Positions 1 to 10,370 of a stretch of DNA of 50,450 nucleotides are shown in pieces (position 1 is the stretch's first letter; the number at the start of each line of letters is the position of its first letter). Below the pieces are notes generated by a model. That model was not told the origin of the DNA. It searched no databases and was given only the letters and a program-made list of their open reading frames with translations. Position numbers and translations under genes: made by a program. This stretch comes from Burkholderiales bacterium (GTDB lineage Bacteria; Pseudomonadota; Gammaproteobacteria; Burkholderiales; Burkholderiaceae_C), in contig JACPYV010000139.1 in the NCBI GenBank assembly GCA_016195825.1, positions 1 to 50,450 of the forward strand, written 5' to 3'.

Positions 1-534
1 GCCGGAGTCGCCGCTGATGCCCGCGAGCTGGCGGTAGTAACGCCAGCGGTAGACCAGACCGGCGCCGTTGAGCTGGGCGGCCTCCACCGCCATCAGCTGC
101 TTGCGGGCCTCGCGCAGGTCGCCATGGGCGCGCAGGTATTCGGCGCCGATGCTGGCCGCGGCGACGCTGGCGGCGGCGCGCTGCTCGCCGGCGGGCCAGT
201 CGCGCAGTTGCTGGGCCAGCTGGTCGCTCAGCGCGCGGTCGCGCGCGTAGGCCGCCAGCAGGCCGCGCAGCGCGATCACGTCGAGCTGGCCGGCGCTGCC
301 CGGCGCCATGGCTGCGCCGCGGGTGCGCAGTTCCAACTCGTACTGCGCCGGCTTGGCGCGCGCGGCGCGCTCGATGCGTTCGAGGTCATGCGCCAGGCCC
401 GCGTCGCCCGGCACCGCGGCAGGCACGGCGGGCACGCCGGAGCCGCCGTCGCCACGGGGCGAGCAGGCACAGCACAGCAGCAGCGCGGCCAGCGCCGCGC
501 ACAGCGTCGATCGTGAGGCCAAGGGTCGAGTCAT
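1..534 (-). CDS. Partial lipoprotein of unknown function (left edge)
   Basis: An open frame of 178 codons runs from an ATG at 534 to the window edge with no stop, so the gene continues to the left. The first ~25 residues form a lipoprotein signal: a basic start (MTRPLASR), a Leu/Ala-rich core and a lipobox ending in Cys (LLCCAC). The rest is alanine- and arginine-rich and looks alpha-helical (for example LRGLLAAYARDRALSDQLAQ), as in TPR-like helical repeats. No catalytic motif is visible in the part present. It lies downstream of the ABC ATPase gene on the same strand, 114 bases away. An outer-membrane or periplasmic sensor or scaffold is possible, but I do not recognise the family. Confidence 0.7.
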   Translation of the reverse strand, partial: MTRPLASRSTLCAALAALLLCCACSPRGDGGSGVPAVPAAVPGDAGLAHDLERIERAARAKPAQYELELRTRGAAMAPGSAGQLDVIALRGLLAAYARDRALSDQLAQQLRDWPAGEQRAAASVAAASIGAEYLRAHGDLREARKQLMAVEAAQLNGAGLVYRWRYYRQLAGISGDSG

Positions 535-557
535 TGCGACGGCAGGAACTTGTGGTC

Positions 558-585
558 CCGAACCACTCATTTCAGCGCGGTTCGG
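558..585. repeat. Inverted repeat between ABC ATPase gene and lipoprotein gene
   Basis: A perfect 7-base inverted repeat (CCGAACC / GGTTCGG) with a 14-base spacer lies in the 114-base gap between two minus-strand genes. There is no T-run after it, so an intrinsic terminator is not supported. It could be an operator for the lipoprotein gene or a weak RNA hairpin. Confidence 0.3.
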
Positions 586-648
586 CCCGACTGTCGCGGA
601 TGGCAGGCCCAGGACCGTTCAAATTCCACGTGTGCCGCCCGATCGCCG

Positions 649-2339
<1,691 letters not shown>

Positions 2340-2343
<4 letters not shown>

Positions 2344-3365
2344 TCGAGACCTCGCAGCTTGGGGTCAAGCGCGTCGCGCAGCGCATCCGTGAACAACGCA
2401 AACGCGGTGACAAAAACGGCCATGAAGCCGGCCACGACGGCCAGTTGCCACCAGTAGCCCAGGATCAGCTCGTTCTGTGCCTCGGCCAGCATGGTTCCCC
2501 AGGACACCTGGTCCACGCCCACGCCCAGGCCCAGGTAGCTGAGGATGACCTCGCTCTTGATGAAGCTGACCACATGCAGCGACAGCTGCACCAGCGCCAC
2601 GTGCGACACGTTGGGCAGGATGTGCCTGAACATGCGCGACCACTGGCTGGCGCCGATGGCCTCGGCCGAGCGCACGTATTCGCGCACGCGGTGCTTCATG
2701 AACTCGGCGCGGATGAGGCGGTAGATGCCGGTCCAGCCGGTCAGCGCGAGGATGAGCACCACCGAGCCCACGCCGCGGTGGAAGATGGCCGCGAACGCGA
2801 AGATCAGCAGGATGCTGGGGATGGCGGTGAAGACGTTGTAGACCCACTCCAGCAGGTCACCGACCTTGCCGCCGAAAAAGCCCGACACGGCGCCCAGCAT
2901 GGTCCCGATCAGCGTCGCCACAAGGGCCGCGGCCAGGCCCACAAAGATGGACACCTCGGCGCCCTTGATGACCTTGGCCAGCACATCGCGGCCCAGGCGG
3001 TCGCCGCCCAGAGGCAGCGTCTCGGCCTTCGTGATCTCGTCGGTCTTGAAGGCCTTGGCCCGCTCGGCCCATTCCGCGTAGCGGGGGCTGAGCGGGTCGA
3101 TGTCCGACAGGTCCACGTTCGGGCCCTTGGGCGCGGCGATGGTGCCGGTATCTTCGGCCGGCTGCGGGCCCAGCAGCGTGGGCGGCGCGTTGGGCACGCC
3201 GACTTCCTTCTGCCAGCCCGAGGCGACCAGTTGGGTCGCGGCCAGCAGCACGAGCACGAGGAAGGCGCCGACGATGGCCATGGAGATGACGCCCACGCGG
3301 TCGGTCTTCAGCCGCCGCCAGGAGGCAGCCCACACGCCGCCGGAAGAATTCGACACGGCGCTCAT
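2340..3365 (-). CDS. ABC transporter permease, OppC/YejE type
   Basis: A 341-residue inner-membrane permease, the second of the two channel subunits. It has an N-terminal membrane segment (~18-45), a long periplasmic stretch and then a five-helix permease domain from about residue 125. The EAA-type loop that contacts the ATPase is visible (EYVRSAEAIGAS, then ILPNV). The end, DALRDALDPKLRG, is typical of the OppC family. The start overlaps the upstream permease stop by ATGA and the stop overlaps the ATPase start, so translation is probably coupled. Confidence 0.92.
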
Positions 3366-4300
3366 TTGAGGACCACCCGTGGGTCGACGAGTTTGTACAG
3401 CAGGTCGACAAGAAGGTTGACCGTCATCGTCAGCGCGGCCAGGTAGATGGCGAAGGCCTGGATGACGGGGTAGTCGCCGCGGTTGACGGCCAGCAGCAGC
3501 TCGCGGCCCAGGCCGGGGATGGAGAAGAACACCTCGATCAGGAACGACCCCACCAACACGCCGGGCAGCAGCACCGACACATTGGTCAGGATCGGGATCA
3601 TCGCGTTACGCAGCACGTGCTTGAGCAGCACCGTGCCCTCGGTCATGCCCTTGGCGCGCGCGGTGCGCACGTAGTCGTGGCCGATCTCGTCGAGGAAGAA
3701 GCTGCGGTAAAGGCGGATCTGAGGCGCCAGCGACACGGCCACCGCGACCAGCACCGGCAGCGGCGCATAGGTCGTCAGGTTGGTCCAGTGGCTGCCCGTC
3801 CAGCCCTGCACGGGGAACCAGCCGAGCCGGAAGGCGAACACGTATTGCGCCAGGATGACGTAGACCAGCAGCGAGATGGATACGGCCACGGTCGTGCAGA
3901 TCATCACGGCGCGGTCGGTCAGGCTGCCGCGCACGGTGGCCACGGCCATCGCGAACGGGATGGCCAGCATCACTTCGAGGACCAGGATGGGCAGCGTCAC
4001 CGTTAGCGTGGCCGGCAGGCGCGTCGCGAACAGGTTGGCGACCGACTCGTTCGTAGCCCAGCTCTTGCCCCAGTCGAAGCTGACGATCTGCTTGATGAAG
4101 ATCCACAGCTGCTCCCAGACAGGCTTGTTCAGGCCCAGCTGTTCGCGGATGGCATCGATCTGCTCGGGGCTCGCGTTCAGGCCGCCGAGGATGATGGCCG
4201 GATCGCTGCCGAAATACTTGAACAGGAAGAACACCAGCAGCACGACGCCGAGCAGCGTCGGGATCATCTGCCACAGGCGTCGGACGAGATAGGCCGCCAT
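3362..4300 (-). CDS. ABC transporter permease, OppB/YejB type
   Basis: A 312-residue inner-membrane permease, first gene of the minus-strand transporter operon. It begins with the classic DppB/OppB pattern (YLVRRLWQMIPTLLGV, one membrane helix). It then has the periplasmic loop with REQLGLNKPVWEQ, five more helices and the EAA loop DYVRTARAKGM...VLLKHVLRNAMIPI. The family ending VDLLYKLVDPRVVLK is intact, so the gene looks full length. It is divergent from two solute-binding protein genes, which are its likely partners. Confidence 0.92.
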   Translation of the reverse strand: MAAYLVRRLWQMIPTLLGVVLLVFFLFKYFGSDPAIILGGLNASPEQIDAIREQLGLNKPVWEQLWIFIKQIVSFDWGKSWATNESVANLFATRLPATLTVTLPILVLEVMLAIPFAMAVATVRGSLTDRAVMICTTVAVSISLLVYVILAQYVFAFRLGWFPVQGWTGSHWTNLTTYAPLPVLVAVAVSLAPQIRLYRSFFLDEIGHDYVRTARAKGMTEGTVLLKHVLRNAMIPILTNVSVLLPGVLVGSFLIEVFFSIPGLGRELLLAVNRGDYPVIQAFAIYLAALTMTVNLLVDLLYKLVDPRVVLK

Positions 4301-4320
4301 TCAGGGCTCCAGAAACCACG

Positions 4321-4343
4321 AACCCCGCCGTGGCAGCGGGGTT
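4321..4343. promoter_or_regulatory. Perfect hairpin in the leader of the permease operon
   Basis: An 8-base perfect inverted repeat (AACCCCGC / GCGGGGTT) with a 7-base loop sits 21 bases upstream of the OppB-type start codon, inside the presumed leader of the minus-strand operon. It could be an operator or an RNA hairpin that tunes translation. No T-run follows on either strand. Confidence 0.4.
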
Positions 4344-4358
4344 GCACGAGAAAACGGG

Positions 4359-4414
4359 GCGGAGTCTATGCGAGCGCCGACGCCTGCCGGCATGCCGGTT
4401 TCACTAGACTCCGC
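4359..4414. promoter_or_regulatory. Divergent promoter pair between permease operon and binding-protein genes
   Basis: The same 10-mer, TAGACTCCGC, occurs once on each strand: plus at 4405-4414 and minus at 4368-4359. Each reads as a -10 box (TAGACT) followed by a start-site region and points towards its own operon. The two -10 boxes are about 37 bases apart, back to back. No good -35 boxes are seen, so activator-dependent or extended -10 promoters are possible. Confidence 0.4.
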
Positions 4415-4442
4415 GACTTTCCCGCCCACGCCGCGCCCTCCG

Positions 4443-6239
4443 ATGAAGCTCCCGCCCCTGCTGACCGCCCTGCTGCTGGCCTGCGCGCTGACCGCCGCAC
4501 AAGCCCAGGACAAGGTACTGCGCTATGCCTTCAACGTCGCCGAGACCGGCTTCGACCCGGCCCAGATCACCGACCTGTACTCCAAGGCCATCGCCGCCGG
4601 CATCTTCGACGCGCCGCTGGAATACGACTTCGGCGCCCGCCCGTTCAAGCTGCGCCCGGCCACGCTGGCGGAGATGCCGGAGATCAGCGCCGACTTCAAG
4701 ACCATCACGATGCGGGTCAAACCCGGCATCTACTTCTCCGACGACCCGGCGTTCAAGGGCGCCAGGCGCGAGCTGACCGCCGCCGACTACGTCTACAGGA
4801 TCAAGCGCCACTACGACCCGCGCTGGAAGAGCGGCAACCTCTACCTGCTGGAGAACGTCAAGATCGTGGGCCTGTCGGAGCTGCGCAGCGAGTTGATGAA
4901 GGCCAGGAAGCCCTTCGACTACGACCGCCCGGTGGAGGGGCTGAAGACGCTGGACCGCTACACCTTCCAGCTCAAGCTTGGCGTGGCCGACCCGCGGTTC
5001 ATCTACCAGTTCAGCGATGCCGGCTTCCTGGGCGCCATGGCGCGCGAGGTGGTCGAGTTCTACGGCGACAAGGTCATGGAGCACCCGGTCGGCACCAATG
5101 CCTGGCGGCTGGGCGAATGGCGGCGCAGCTCGCGCGTCGTACTCGAGAAGAACCCGAACTTCCGCGACCAGCGCTACGCCGAGATCGCGCCGCCGGACGC
5201 CAGCGACAAGCTCAAGGCCGAGGTCGCCGCGTTGCAGGGCAGGAAGCTGCCGCTGGTGGACCGCGTCGAGATCGACATCATCGAGGAGGCCCAGCCGCGC
5301 TGGCTGTCCTTCCTGCGCGGCGAGGCCGACCTCATCGAAGAGGTGCCCATCGACTTCGCCAGCGTGGCCATGCCCGGCAACCACCTGGCCCCCAACCTGG
5401 CCAAGCAGGGCATCACGATGACGCGCTACCCGCGCGCCGACATCTCGCTGAGCTACTTCAACATGGAGGACCCGGTCGTCGGCGGCTACACGCCTGAGCG
5501 CATCGCACTGCGCCGGGCCATCAACCTGGCGGTGGACCTGGACAAGGAGATCCGCCTGGTGCGTCGTGGCCAGGCGCTGAAGAGCCAGGGGCCGGTGCCG
5601 ACCACGGTGTTCGGCTTCGACCCGGCCTTCAAGTCCGAGATGAGCGAATACGGCCTCGCCAAGGCCAAAGCACTGCTGGACATGTACGGCTACAAGGACG
5701 TCGACGGCGACGGCTGGCGCGAGCAGCCCGATGGCAAGCCGCTGACCATCGAATACTCGACGCTGGCCGACGGCGAACGCCGTCAGCTGGCCGAGCAGTG
5801 GCAGAAGAACATGACGGCCCTGGGCATCCGCATGACGTTCAAGATCGGCAAGTTCCCCGAGCAGCTCAAGGCCGCCAACGCCGGCAAGCTGCAGATGTGG
5901 GGCGTGGGCTGGGTGGGGTCGACGCCGGATGGCGACACCTTCCTGGCACTGGGCTCCAGCGCGGCCAAGGGCAAGGCCAACAAGGCGCGCTTCGACCTGC
6001 CGGCCTTCGAGGCCCTCTACGAGAAGCAGAAGTCCCTGCCCGACGGCCCCGAGCGGCTGGCGCTGATGACCGAGGGCCAGCGCCTGCTGGTGGCCTACGC
6101 GCCGTACAAGTTCCACGTGCACCGCATCTGGACCGACATGGCCCAGCCCTGGGTCAGGGGCTACAGCCGCAACATCTTTGTGCGCGACTTCTGGAAGTAC
6201 ATCGACGTCGAGCCCGCCGCCAGCCCGAAGGCCAAGTGA
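4443..6239 (+). CDS. ABC solute-binding protein, family 5 (first of two)
   Basis: A 598-residue periplasmic binding protein that presumably delivers peptides or a similar ligand to the divergent permeases. The ATG at 4443 is chosen because a signal peptide (MKLPPLLTALLLACALTAAQA) begins there. The frame is open further upstream, but that stretch is proline-rich and has no signal character. SBP_bac_5 hallmarks are present: ETGFDPAQITDLYS early, then FSDDPAF, DYVYRIKRHYDP, EHPVGTNAWRLGEWRR and a C-terminal YKFHVHRIWTD. Its stop overlaps the next start as TGATG. The next protein is a clear paralogue, so two ligands or two affinities may share one membrane complex. Confidence 0.9.
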   Translation: MKLPPLLTALLLACALTAAQAQDKVLRYAFNVAETGFDPAQITDLYSKAIAAGIFDAPLEYDFGARPFKLRPATLAEMPEISADFKTITMRVKPGIYFSDDPAFKGARRELTAADYVYRIKRHYDPRWKSGNLYLLENVKIVGLSELRSELMKARKPFDYDRPVEGLKTLDRYTFQLKLGVADPRFIYQFSDAGFLGAMAREVVEFYGDKVMEHPVGTNAWRLGEWRRSSRVVLEKNPNFRDQRYAEIAPPDASDKLKAEVAALQGRKLPLVDRVEIDIIEEAQPRWLSFLRGEADLIEEVPIDFASVAMPGNHLAPNLAKQGITMTRYPRADISLSYFNMEDPVVGGYTPERIALRRAINLAVDLDKEIRLVRRGQALKSQGPVPTTVFGFDPAFKSEMSEYGLAKAKALLDMYGYKDVDGDGWREQPDGKPLTIEYSTLADGERRQLAEQWQKNMTALGIRMTFKIGKFPEQLKAANAGKLQMWGVGWVGSTPDGDTFLALGSSAAKGKANKARFDLPAFEALYEKQKSLPDGPERLALMTEGQRLLVAYAPYKFHVHRIWTDMAQPWVRGYSRNIFVRDFWKYIDVEPAASPKAK

Positions 6240-8059
6240 TGAAACAACTGCTCGCCGCGCTGGCCGCCTGTGCCGCACTCGCCGCGCTGATCTCGCCGGC
6301 CCGCGCGGCAGACACGCCCCACACGGCGCCGCCGAAAACCCTGCGCTATGCCTTCATGATTGCGGAGACCGGCTTCGATCCGGTGCGCATCTCCGACATC
6401 TACTCGCGCAGCGTCACGGCCCACATCTTCGAGAGCCTCTTCACCTACGACCCGCTGGCGCGGCCCACGCGCGTCGTGCCGCTAATCGCCGCCGGCGAGC
6501 CCGAGATCAGCGCCGACTTCAAGACCTTCACCGTCAAGCTGACACCGGGCATCCACTTCTCGGACGACCCGGCCTTCAACGGAAGGAAGCGCGAGGTCAC
6601 AGCCCAGGACTTCGTCTACAGCATCAAGCGCTACGCCGACCCGGCCAACAACGCCCAGGGCTGGACCCAATACGAGGAGGCCGGCCTCGTGGGCCTGAAC
6701 GAGCTGCGCGAGCAGGTGCTCAAGAGCAAGAAACCGTTCCCCTACGACACCGAGGTGGCGGGCCTCAAGGCGCTGGACCGCTACACGCTGCAACTGCGGA
6801 CCCACGAGGCCCGGCCGCGCCTGGTCGAATCCATCCTGACCGGCAACGACCTCTACGGCGCCGTCGCGCGCGAGGTGGTCGAGTTCTACGGCGACACCAT
6901 CATGGAGCACCCGGTGGGCACCGGCCCCTTCGTGCTGAAGGACTGGCGGCGCAGCTCGCAGATGGTGCTGGAGCGCAACGCCAGCTACCGCGAGCGCCAC
7001 TACGAGGCCCAGCCGGCGCCCGATGACGCCGAAGGCCAGGCCATCCTCGCCAGGTTCAAGGGCCGGCGCCTCCCGATGATCGACCGCGTCGTCATCGACG
7101 TCATCGCCGAGCGCCAGCCGCGCTGGCTGGCCTTCCTGAACAACGAGCACGACTTCATCGAACGCGTGCCCGAGGAGTTCATCACCCAGGCGGCGCCGGG
7201 CGGCAAGCTGGCCCCCAACCTCGTCAAGCGCGGCATGACCGGCATCTTCACAGTCGCGCCGGACATGACGCTGACCTGCTTCAACATGGAAGACCCCGTG
7301 GTGGGCGGCATGGCGCCGGAGAAGGTCGCGTTGCGCCGGGCGCTTTCGCTGTCGTACGACGTGCGGCGCGAGATCCCCATCGTGCGCCGCGGCCAGGCCG
7401 TGCCGGCGCAGAGCCCCATCGTGCCGCACACCACCGGCTACGACGCGGCGTTCAAGAGCGAGATGAGCGACTACGACCCGGCCCGCGCCCGCGCGCTGCT
7501 GGACATGTACGGCTACGTCGACAAGGACGGCGATGGCTGGCGTGATCTGCCGGATGGCAGCCCGCTCGTGCTGACGCGCAACACGCAGTCTGATTCGCTG
7601 AGCCGCGCCATCGACGAGTTGTGGGACAAGGCGCTGCGCGCGATCGGCATCCGCATGCAGATCAAGATCCAGCAGTGGCCTGAGAACCTCAAGGCCGTGC
7701 AGGCCGGCAACTTCCAGATGTGGCCGGTGGGCTCCACGGCGGCGCAGTCCGATGGCCAAGGTGCGCTGCAGCGCTACTACGGCCCGGCCAGCGGCACGCA
7801 GAACCTGCCGCGCTTCAAGGATGCGCGCTTCGACGCCCTTTACGACCGCATGCAGTCCATTCCCGACGGCCCCGCACGCGAGGCGCTGTTCAAGGAGGCC
7901 AAGCGACTGGCGGTGGCCTATATGCCGTACAAGGTCCACGTCCACCGCATCCTCACGGACATCGAGCAGCCATGGATGAGCGGCTTCCGCCGCCCGTTGT
8001 TCTGGCAGGACTTCTGGCAGTTCGTCGACATCGACGAAAGCAAACGGCCTGTCCATTGA
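6239..8059 (+). CDS. ABC solute-binding protein, family 5 (second of two)
   Basis: A 606-residue paralogue of the preceding protein; segments such as LRYAF..AETGFDP, EISADFKT, FSDDPAF and DPVVGG are shared nearly word for word. The start ATG at 6239 overlaps the previous stop by one base and opens a signal peptide (MKQLLAALAACAALAALISPARAA). Compared with the first copy, the middle and C-terminal halves are more divergent (for example PVGSTAAQSDGQGALQRYYG in place of GVGWVGSTPDGDTFLALG), and this part of the fold contacts the ligand. Tandem duplication followed by specificity change is the simplest explanation. Confidence 0.9.
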   Translation: MKQLLAALAACAALAALISPARAADTPHTAPPKTLRYAFMIAETGFDPVRISDIYSRSVTAHIFESLFTYDPLARPTRVVPLIAAGEPEISADFKTFTVKLTPGIHFSDDPAFNGRKREVTAQDFVYSIKRYADPANNAQGWTQYEEAGLVGLNELREQVLKSKKPFPYDTEVAGLKALDRYTLQLRTHEARPRLVESILTGNDLYGAVAREVVEFYGDTIMEHPVGTGPFVLKDWRRSSQMVLERNASYRERHYEAQPAPDDAEGQAILARFKGRRLPMIDRVVIDVIAERQPRWLAFLNNEHDFIERVPEEFITQAAPGGKLAPNLVKRGMTGIFTVAPDMTLTCFNMEDPVVGGMAPEKVALRRALSLSYDVRREIPIVRRGQAVPAQSPIVPHTTGYDAAFKSEMSDYDPARARALLDMYGYVDKDGDGWRDLPDGSPLVLTRNTQSDSLSRAIDELWDKALRAIGIRMQIKIQQWPENLKAVQAGNFQMWPVGSTAAQSDGQGALQRYYGPASGTQNLPRFKDARFDALYDRMQSIPDGPAREALFKEAKRLAVAYMPYKVHVHRILTDIEQPWMSGFRRPLFWQDFWQFVDIDESKRPVH

Positions 8060-8127
8060 AATCGGCGGACGCGTCCCACGATTTCGACCGACTGTCGCAA
8101 GCCACTCGTCCAGCGCTGCAAGCCCGC

Positions 8128-8133
8128 TAGGCT
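8128..8133 (+). promoter_or_regulatory. Candidate -10 box of the PspC/SHOCT gene
   Basis: TAGGCT followed by TCGCTCCATC lies 36 bases before the start codon of the small PspC-domain gene. Almost the same run (TAGCCT then TCGCTCCATC) precedes the old yellow enzyme gene at 26163, at nearly the same distance from the start. No clear -35 is seen. Confidence 0.4.
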
Positions 8134-8163
8134 TCGCTCCATCAACACCGAAAGGAGCCCACC

Positions 8164-8496
8164 ATGAACGACGCAGAAGAACTCAGCAAACTGGCCGACC
8201 TGCATGCCCGCGGCGTGCTGAACGATGAAGAGTTCGCCAAGGCCAAGGCCCGGTTGCTGGCCGGCCAACCCAGTGGCTACACGACTGGCGCCGCACCCGC
8301 GCCGAACCTGGGCGCCGTCAACGGCCTGCGCCGTGCCCGCGTGGACCGTTGGATCGGCGGCGTCTGCGGCGGCATCGCCCGCGCCACGGGGCTGGACTCC
8401 TGGGTCTGGCGCCTGATCTTCACGGTGCTCTTCCTGGCCTTCGGTAGCGGCATCCTCGTCTACATCCTGCTCTGGATCTTCGTACCGGAAGAATGA
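8164..8496 (+). CDS. SHOCT-PspC domain small membrane protein
   Basis: A 110-residue protein with two modules. Residues ~5-32 (LSKLADLHARGVLNDEEFAKAKARLL) are a SHOCT-type short oligomerisation helix pair. Residues ~52-110 are a PspC domain (RVDRWIGGVCGGIARATGLDSWVWRLIF, then one membrane segment ending IFVPEE). PspC proteins act at the inner membrane in the phage-shock or envelope-stress response. A good ribosome site (AAAGGAG) sits 8 bases before the ATG. No pspA or pspF is nearby, so this is probably a stand-alone family member. Confidence 0.88.
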   Translation: MNDAEELSKLADLHARGVLNDEEFAKAKARLLAGQPSGYTTGAAPAPNLGAVNGLRRARVDRWIGGVCGGIARATGLDSWVWRLIFTVLFLAFGSGILVYILLWIFVPEE

Positions 8497-8576
8497 TCGG
8501 GCGGGGTCGGCCCCAAGGGGCCGGCCCGGATTCGGCGGGTATGCTGGGCTGACAGAAGAGCCCAGGAGACGCCTCG

Positions 8577-10202
8577 ATGAAACAGCTCGCCGGCCTCGAC
8601 GCCAGCTTCCTCTACCTGGAAACGCCGCAGATGCCGATGCATGTCGGCGCGCTGCACCTGCTGGAGCTGCCGGTCGGCTACGACGGCGACTACGTCGAAG
8701 ACCTGCGCGAGCACATGCGCGCCCGCATGCCGCTGCTGCCGGCCCTGCGCCGCCGCCTCGTCGCGATGCCGCTGGGCCTGTCCAACCCCGGCTGGGTGGA
8801 TGCCGACCCCGACCTCGACGATCACATCGTCGAGATCCCCTTGCCCGAGGGCAGCGGCATGGCCGAGCTGGAGGCGCAGGTCGGCGCGCTGCACCCGGTG
8901 CTGCTGGACCGCAGCCGGCCGTTGTGGAAGTTCCATGTCTTCACCGGGGTGGAGTCCGGTCCCGAGGGCCAGCCCCGCGTGGCGCTGTACACCCAGTTGC
9001 ACCACGCTGCCGTGGACGGCCAGGCCGCCGTCGCGCTGGCCCAGGTCATCCTGGACCTGAGCCCCGAGCCACGCAGCATCGAAGCCCTCGCGGCGCGCGG
9101 CAGGAAGCGCGGCCAGCTCGGCACCGTGGGCATGCTGCGCGCGGCCGTCTCGCAGCAGTGGAAGCAGACCGTCAAGCTGGCCCGCTCGCTGCCCAACGCG
9201 GCCAGCATCCTGGGCGGCATGGCGGTCAAGTCGCTGGGCGGCGCCGCGGCCGAGGCCTCGGTGGACAAGCTGCGCACGCTGCTGGCCGGCGTCGCCGCGC
9301 AGACCACGGCCGTCGTGCGCGGCAAGAAGGCCGTTTCCAGCCTGGGCCCGGCGCCACGCACGCGCTTCAACGTCAGCTTGTCCGACACGCGCTCGTTCGC
9401 CGGCGTCACGCTGCCGTTGGCCGAGCTCAACCGCACGCGCAAGCGTCACCAGGCCAGCCTCAATGACGCGGTGCTCTTCGTCATCGGCGGTGCGCTGCGG
9501 CGCTACTTCGCCAAGCACGGCCCGCTGCCGCGCAAGAGTCTGATCGCCGCCGTGCCCGTGTCCACCCGCGCAGCTGGCGACACCACGTCCAATAACCAGG
9601 CCACCATGACCTTCATGAGCCTGGGCACGCACCTGAGCAACCCTGGCGAACGCCTGGCGCATGTCATCGAGGTCAGCAAGGCGATGAAGGCGCAGATGAG
9701 CCAGCTCAAGAGCCTGATGCCGACCGACTTCCCCAGCCTGGGCATCCCCTGGCTGATGCAGGCCGGCGCCATGCTCTATGGCCGCGCCAAGGTGGCCGAG
9801 AAGCTGCCGGTGGTGGCCAACGTCGTCATCTCCAACGTCCCTGGCCCGCAGGTGCCGCTGTACCTGGCTGGCGCACAAATGCTGACCAATTACCCCACCT
9901 CCATCGCCGTGCATGGCCTGGCGTTGAACGTGACAGTGCAGACCTACAACCAGTCGCTGGACATAGGTCTGATGGCCTGCGGCGAGGCGTTGCCCGAGAC
10001 GGCCGAACTGGCGGCCTACGTCGAGGCGGCGTTCATGGAGTTCCAGGCGCTGCCGGTGGCGGAGGTGGAGGCCGAGCCGGCGCCGGTGGTGCTCAAGCGC
10101 GCACCGGCGAAGAGGGCGCCCGCCAGGAAGACGACGACCAGGACGGCGGCGAAGAAAGCGCCCGCCGCGAAAGCCGCCGCGCCGGCCAGACGCCGGACGT
10201 GA
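8577..10202 (+). CDS. WS/DGAT wax ester synthase / diacylglycerol acyltransferase
   Basis: A 541-residue acyltransferase expected to esterify fatty alcohols or diacylglycerol with acyl-CoA to make storage lipids. The catalytic HHxxxDG motif is present as HHAAVDG at residues 142-148, and the N-terminus (LDASFLYLETPQMPMHVGAL) is typical. The C-terminal WES_acyltransf half carries NVVISNVPGP. The ATG at 8577 follows an AGGAGA ribosome site. Odd point: the last ~38 residues form a Lys/Ala/Pro/Arg-rich, histone H1-like tail (repeats of KRAPA, KKAPAAK) not needed for catalysis. An alpha/beta hydrolase gene follows. Confidence 0.9.
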   Translation: MKQLAGLDASFLYLETPQMPMHVGALHLLELPVGYDGDYVEDLREHMRARMPLLPALRRRLVAMPLGLSNPGWVDADPDLDDHIVEIPLPEGSGMAELEAQVGALHPVLLDRSRPLWKFHVFTGVESGPEGQPRVALYTQLHHAAVDGQAAVALAQVILDLSPEPRSIEALAARGRKRGQLGTVGMLRAAVSQQWKQTVKLARSLPNAASILGGMAVKSLGGAAAEASVDKLRTLLAGVAAQTTAVVRGKKAVSSLGPAPRTRFNVSLSDTRSFAGVTLPLAELNRTRKRHQASLNDAVLFVIGGALRRYFAKHGPLPRKSLIAAVPVSTRAAGDTTSNNQATMTFMSLGTHLSNPGERLAHVIEVSKAMKAQMSQLKSLMPTDFPSLGIPWLMQAGAMLYGRAKVAEKLPVVANVVISNVPGPQVPLYLAGAQMLTNYPTSIAVHGLALNVTVQTYNQSLDIGLMACGEALPETAELAAYVEAAFMEFQALPVAEVEAEPAPVVLKRAPAKRAPARKTTTRTAAKKAPAAKAAAPARRRT

Positions 10203-10370
10203 TCGAGTCCGCCGCAGCCTGCGAGCGGCGCCCGGGCGCTAATCGTTGACTTCACCACGCCGGCCCTGCGCGCCGTCGCCAACGCGACACCCCAGCCCCG
10301 GGCAAGCACGCCCCGGCGCGCAGCCACAGCTGGCTAACATGACTGGGCTTTGCCTGCTCCCGCCTTTCGC

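Noticed and set aside
558-585. Intrinsic terminator after the ABC ATPase gene
   Set aside because: The inverted repeat has a 14-base loop and no T-run on the transcribed strand, so it is listed only as a repeat.
8460-9914. Long antisense open frame opposite the WS/DGAT gene
   Set aside because: It is the GC-rich shadow of a well-supported gene, with low-complexity His/Arg/Gln/Gly composition and no domain. Similar shadows at 4404-6278, 6482-8056, 32015-33910, 35143-37008 and 48632-50137 were rejected for the same reason.
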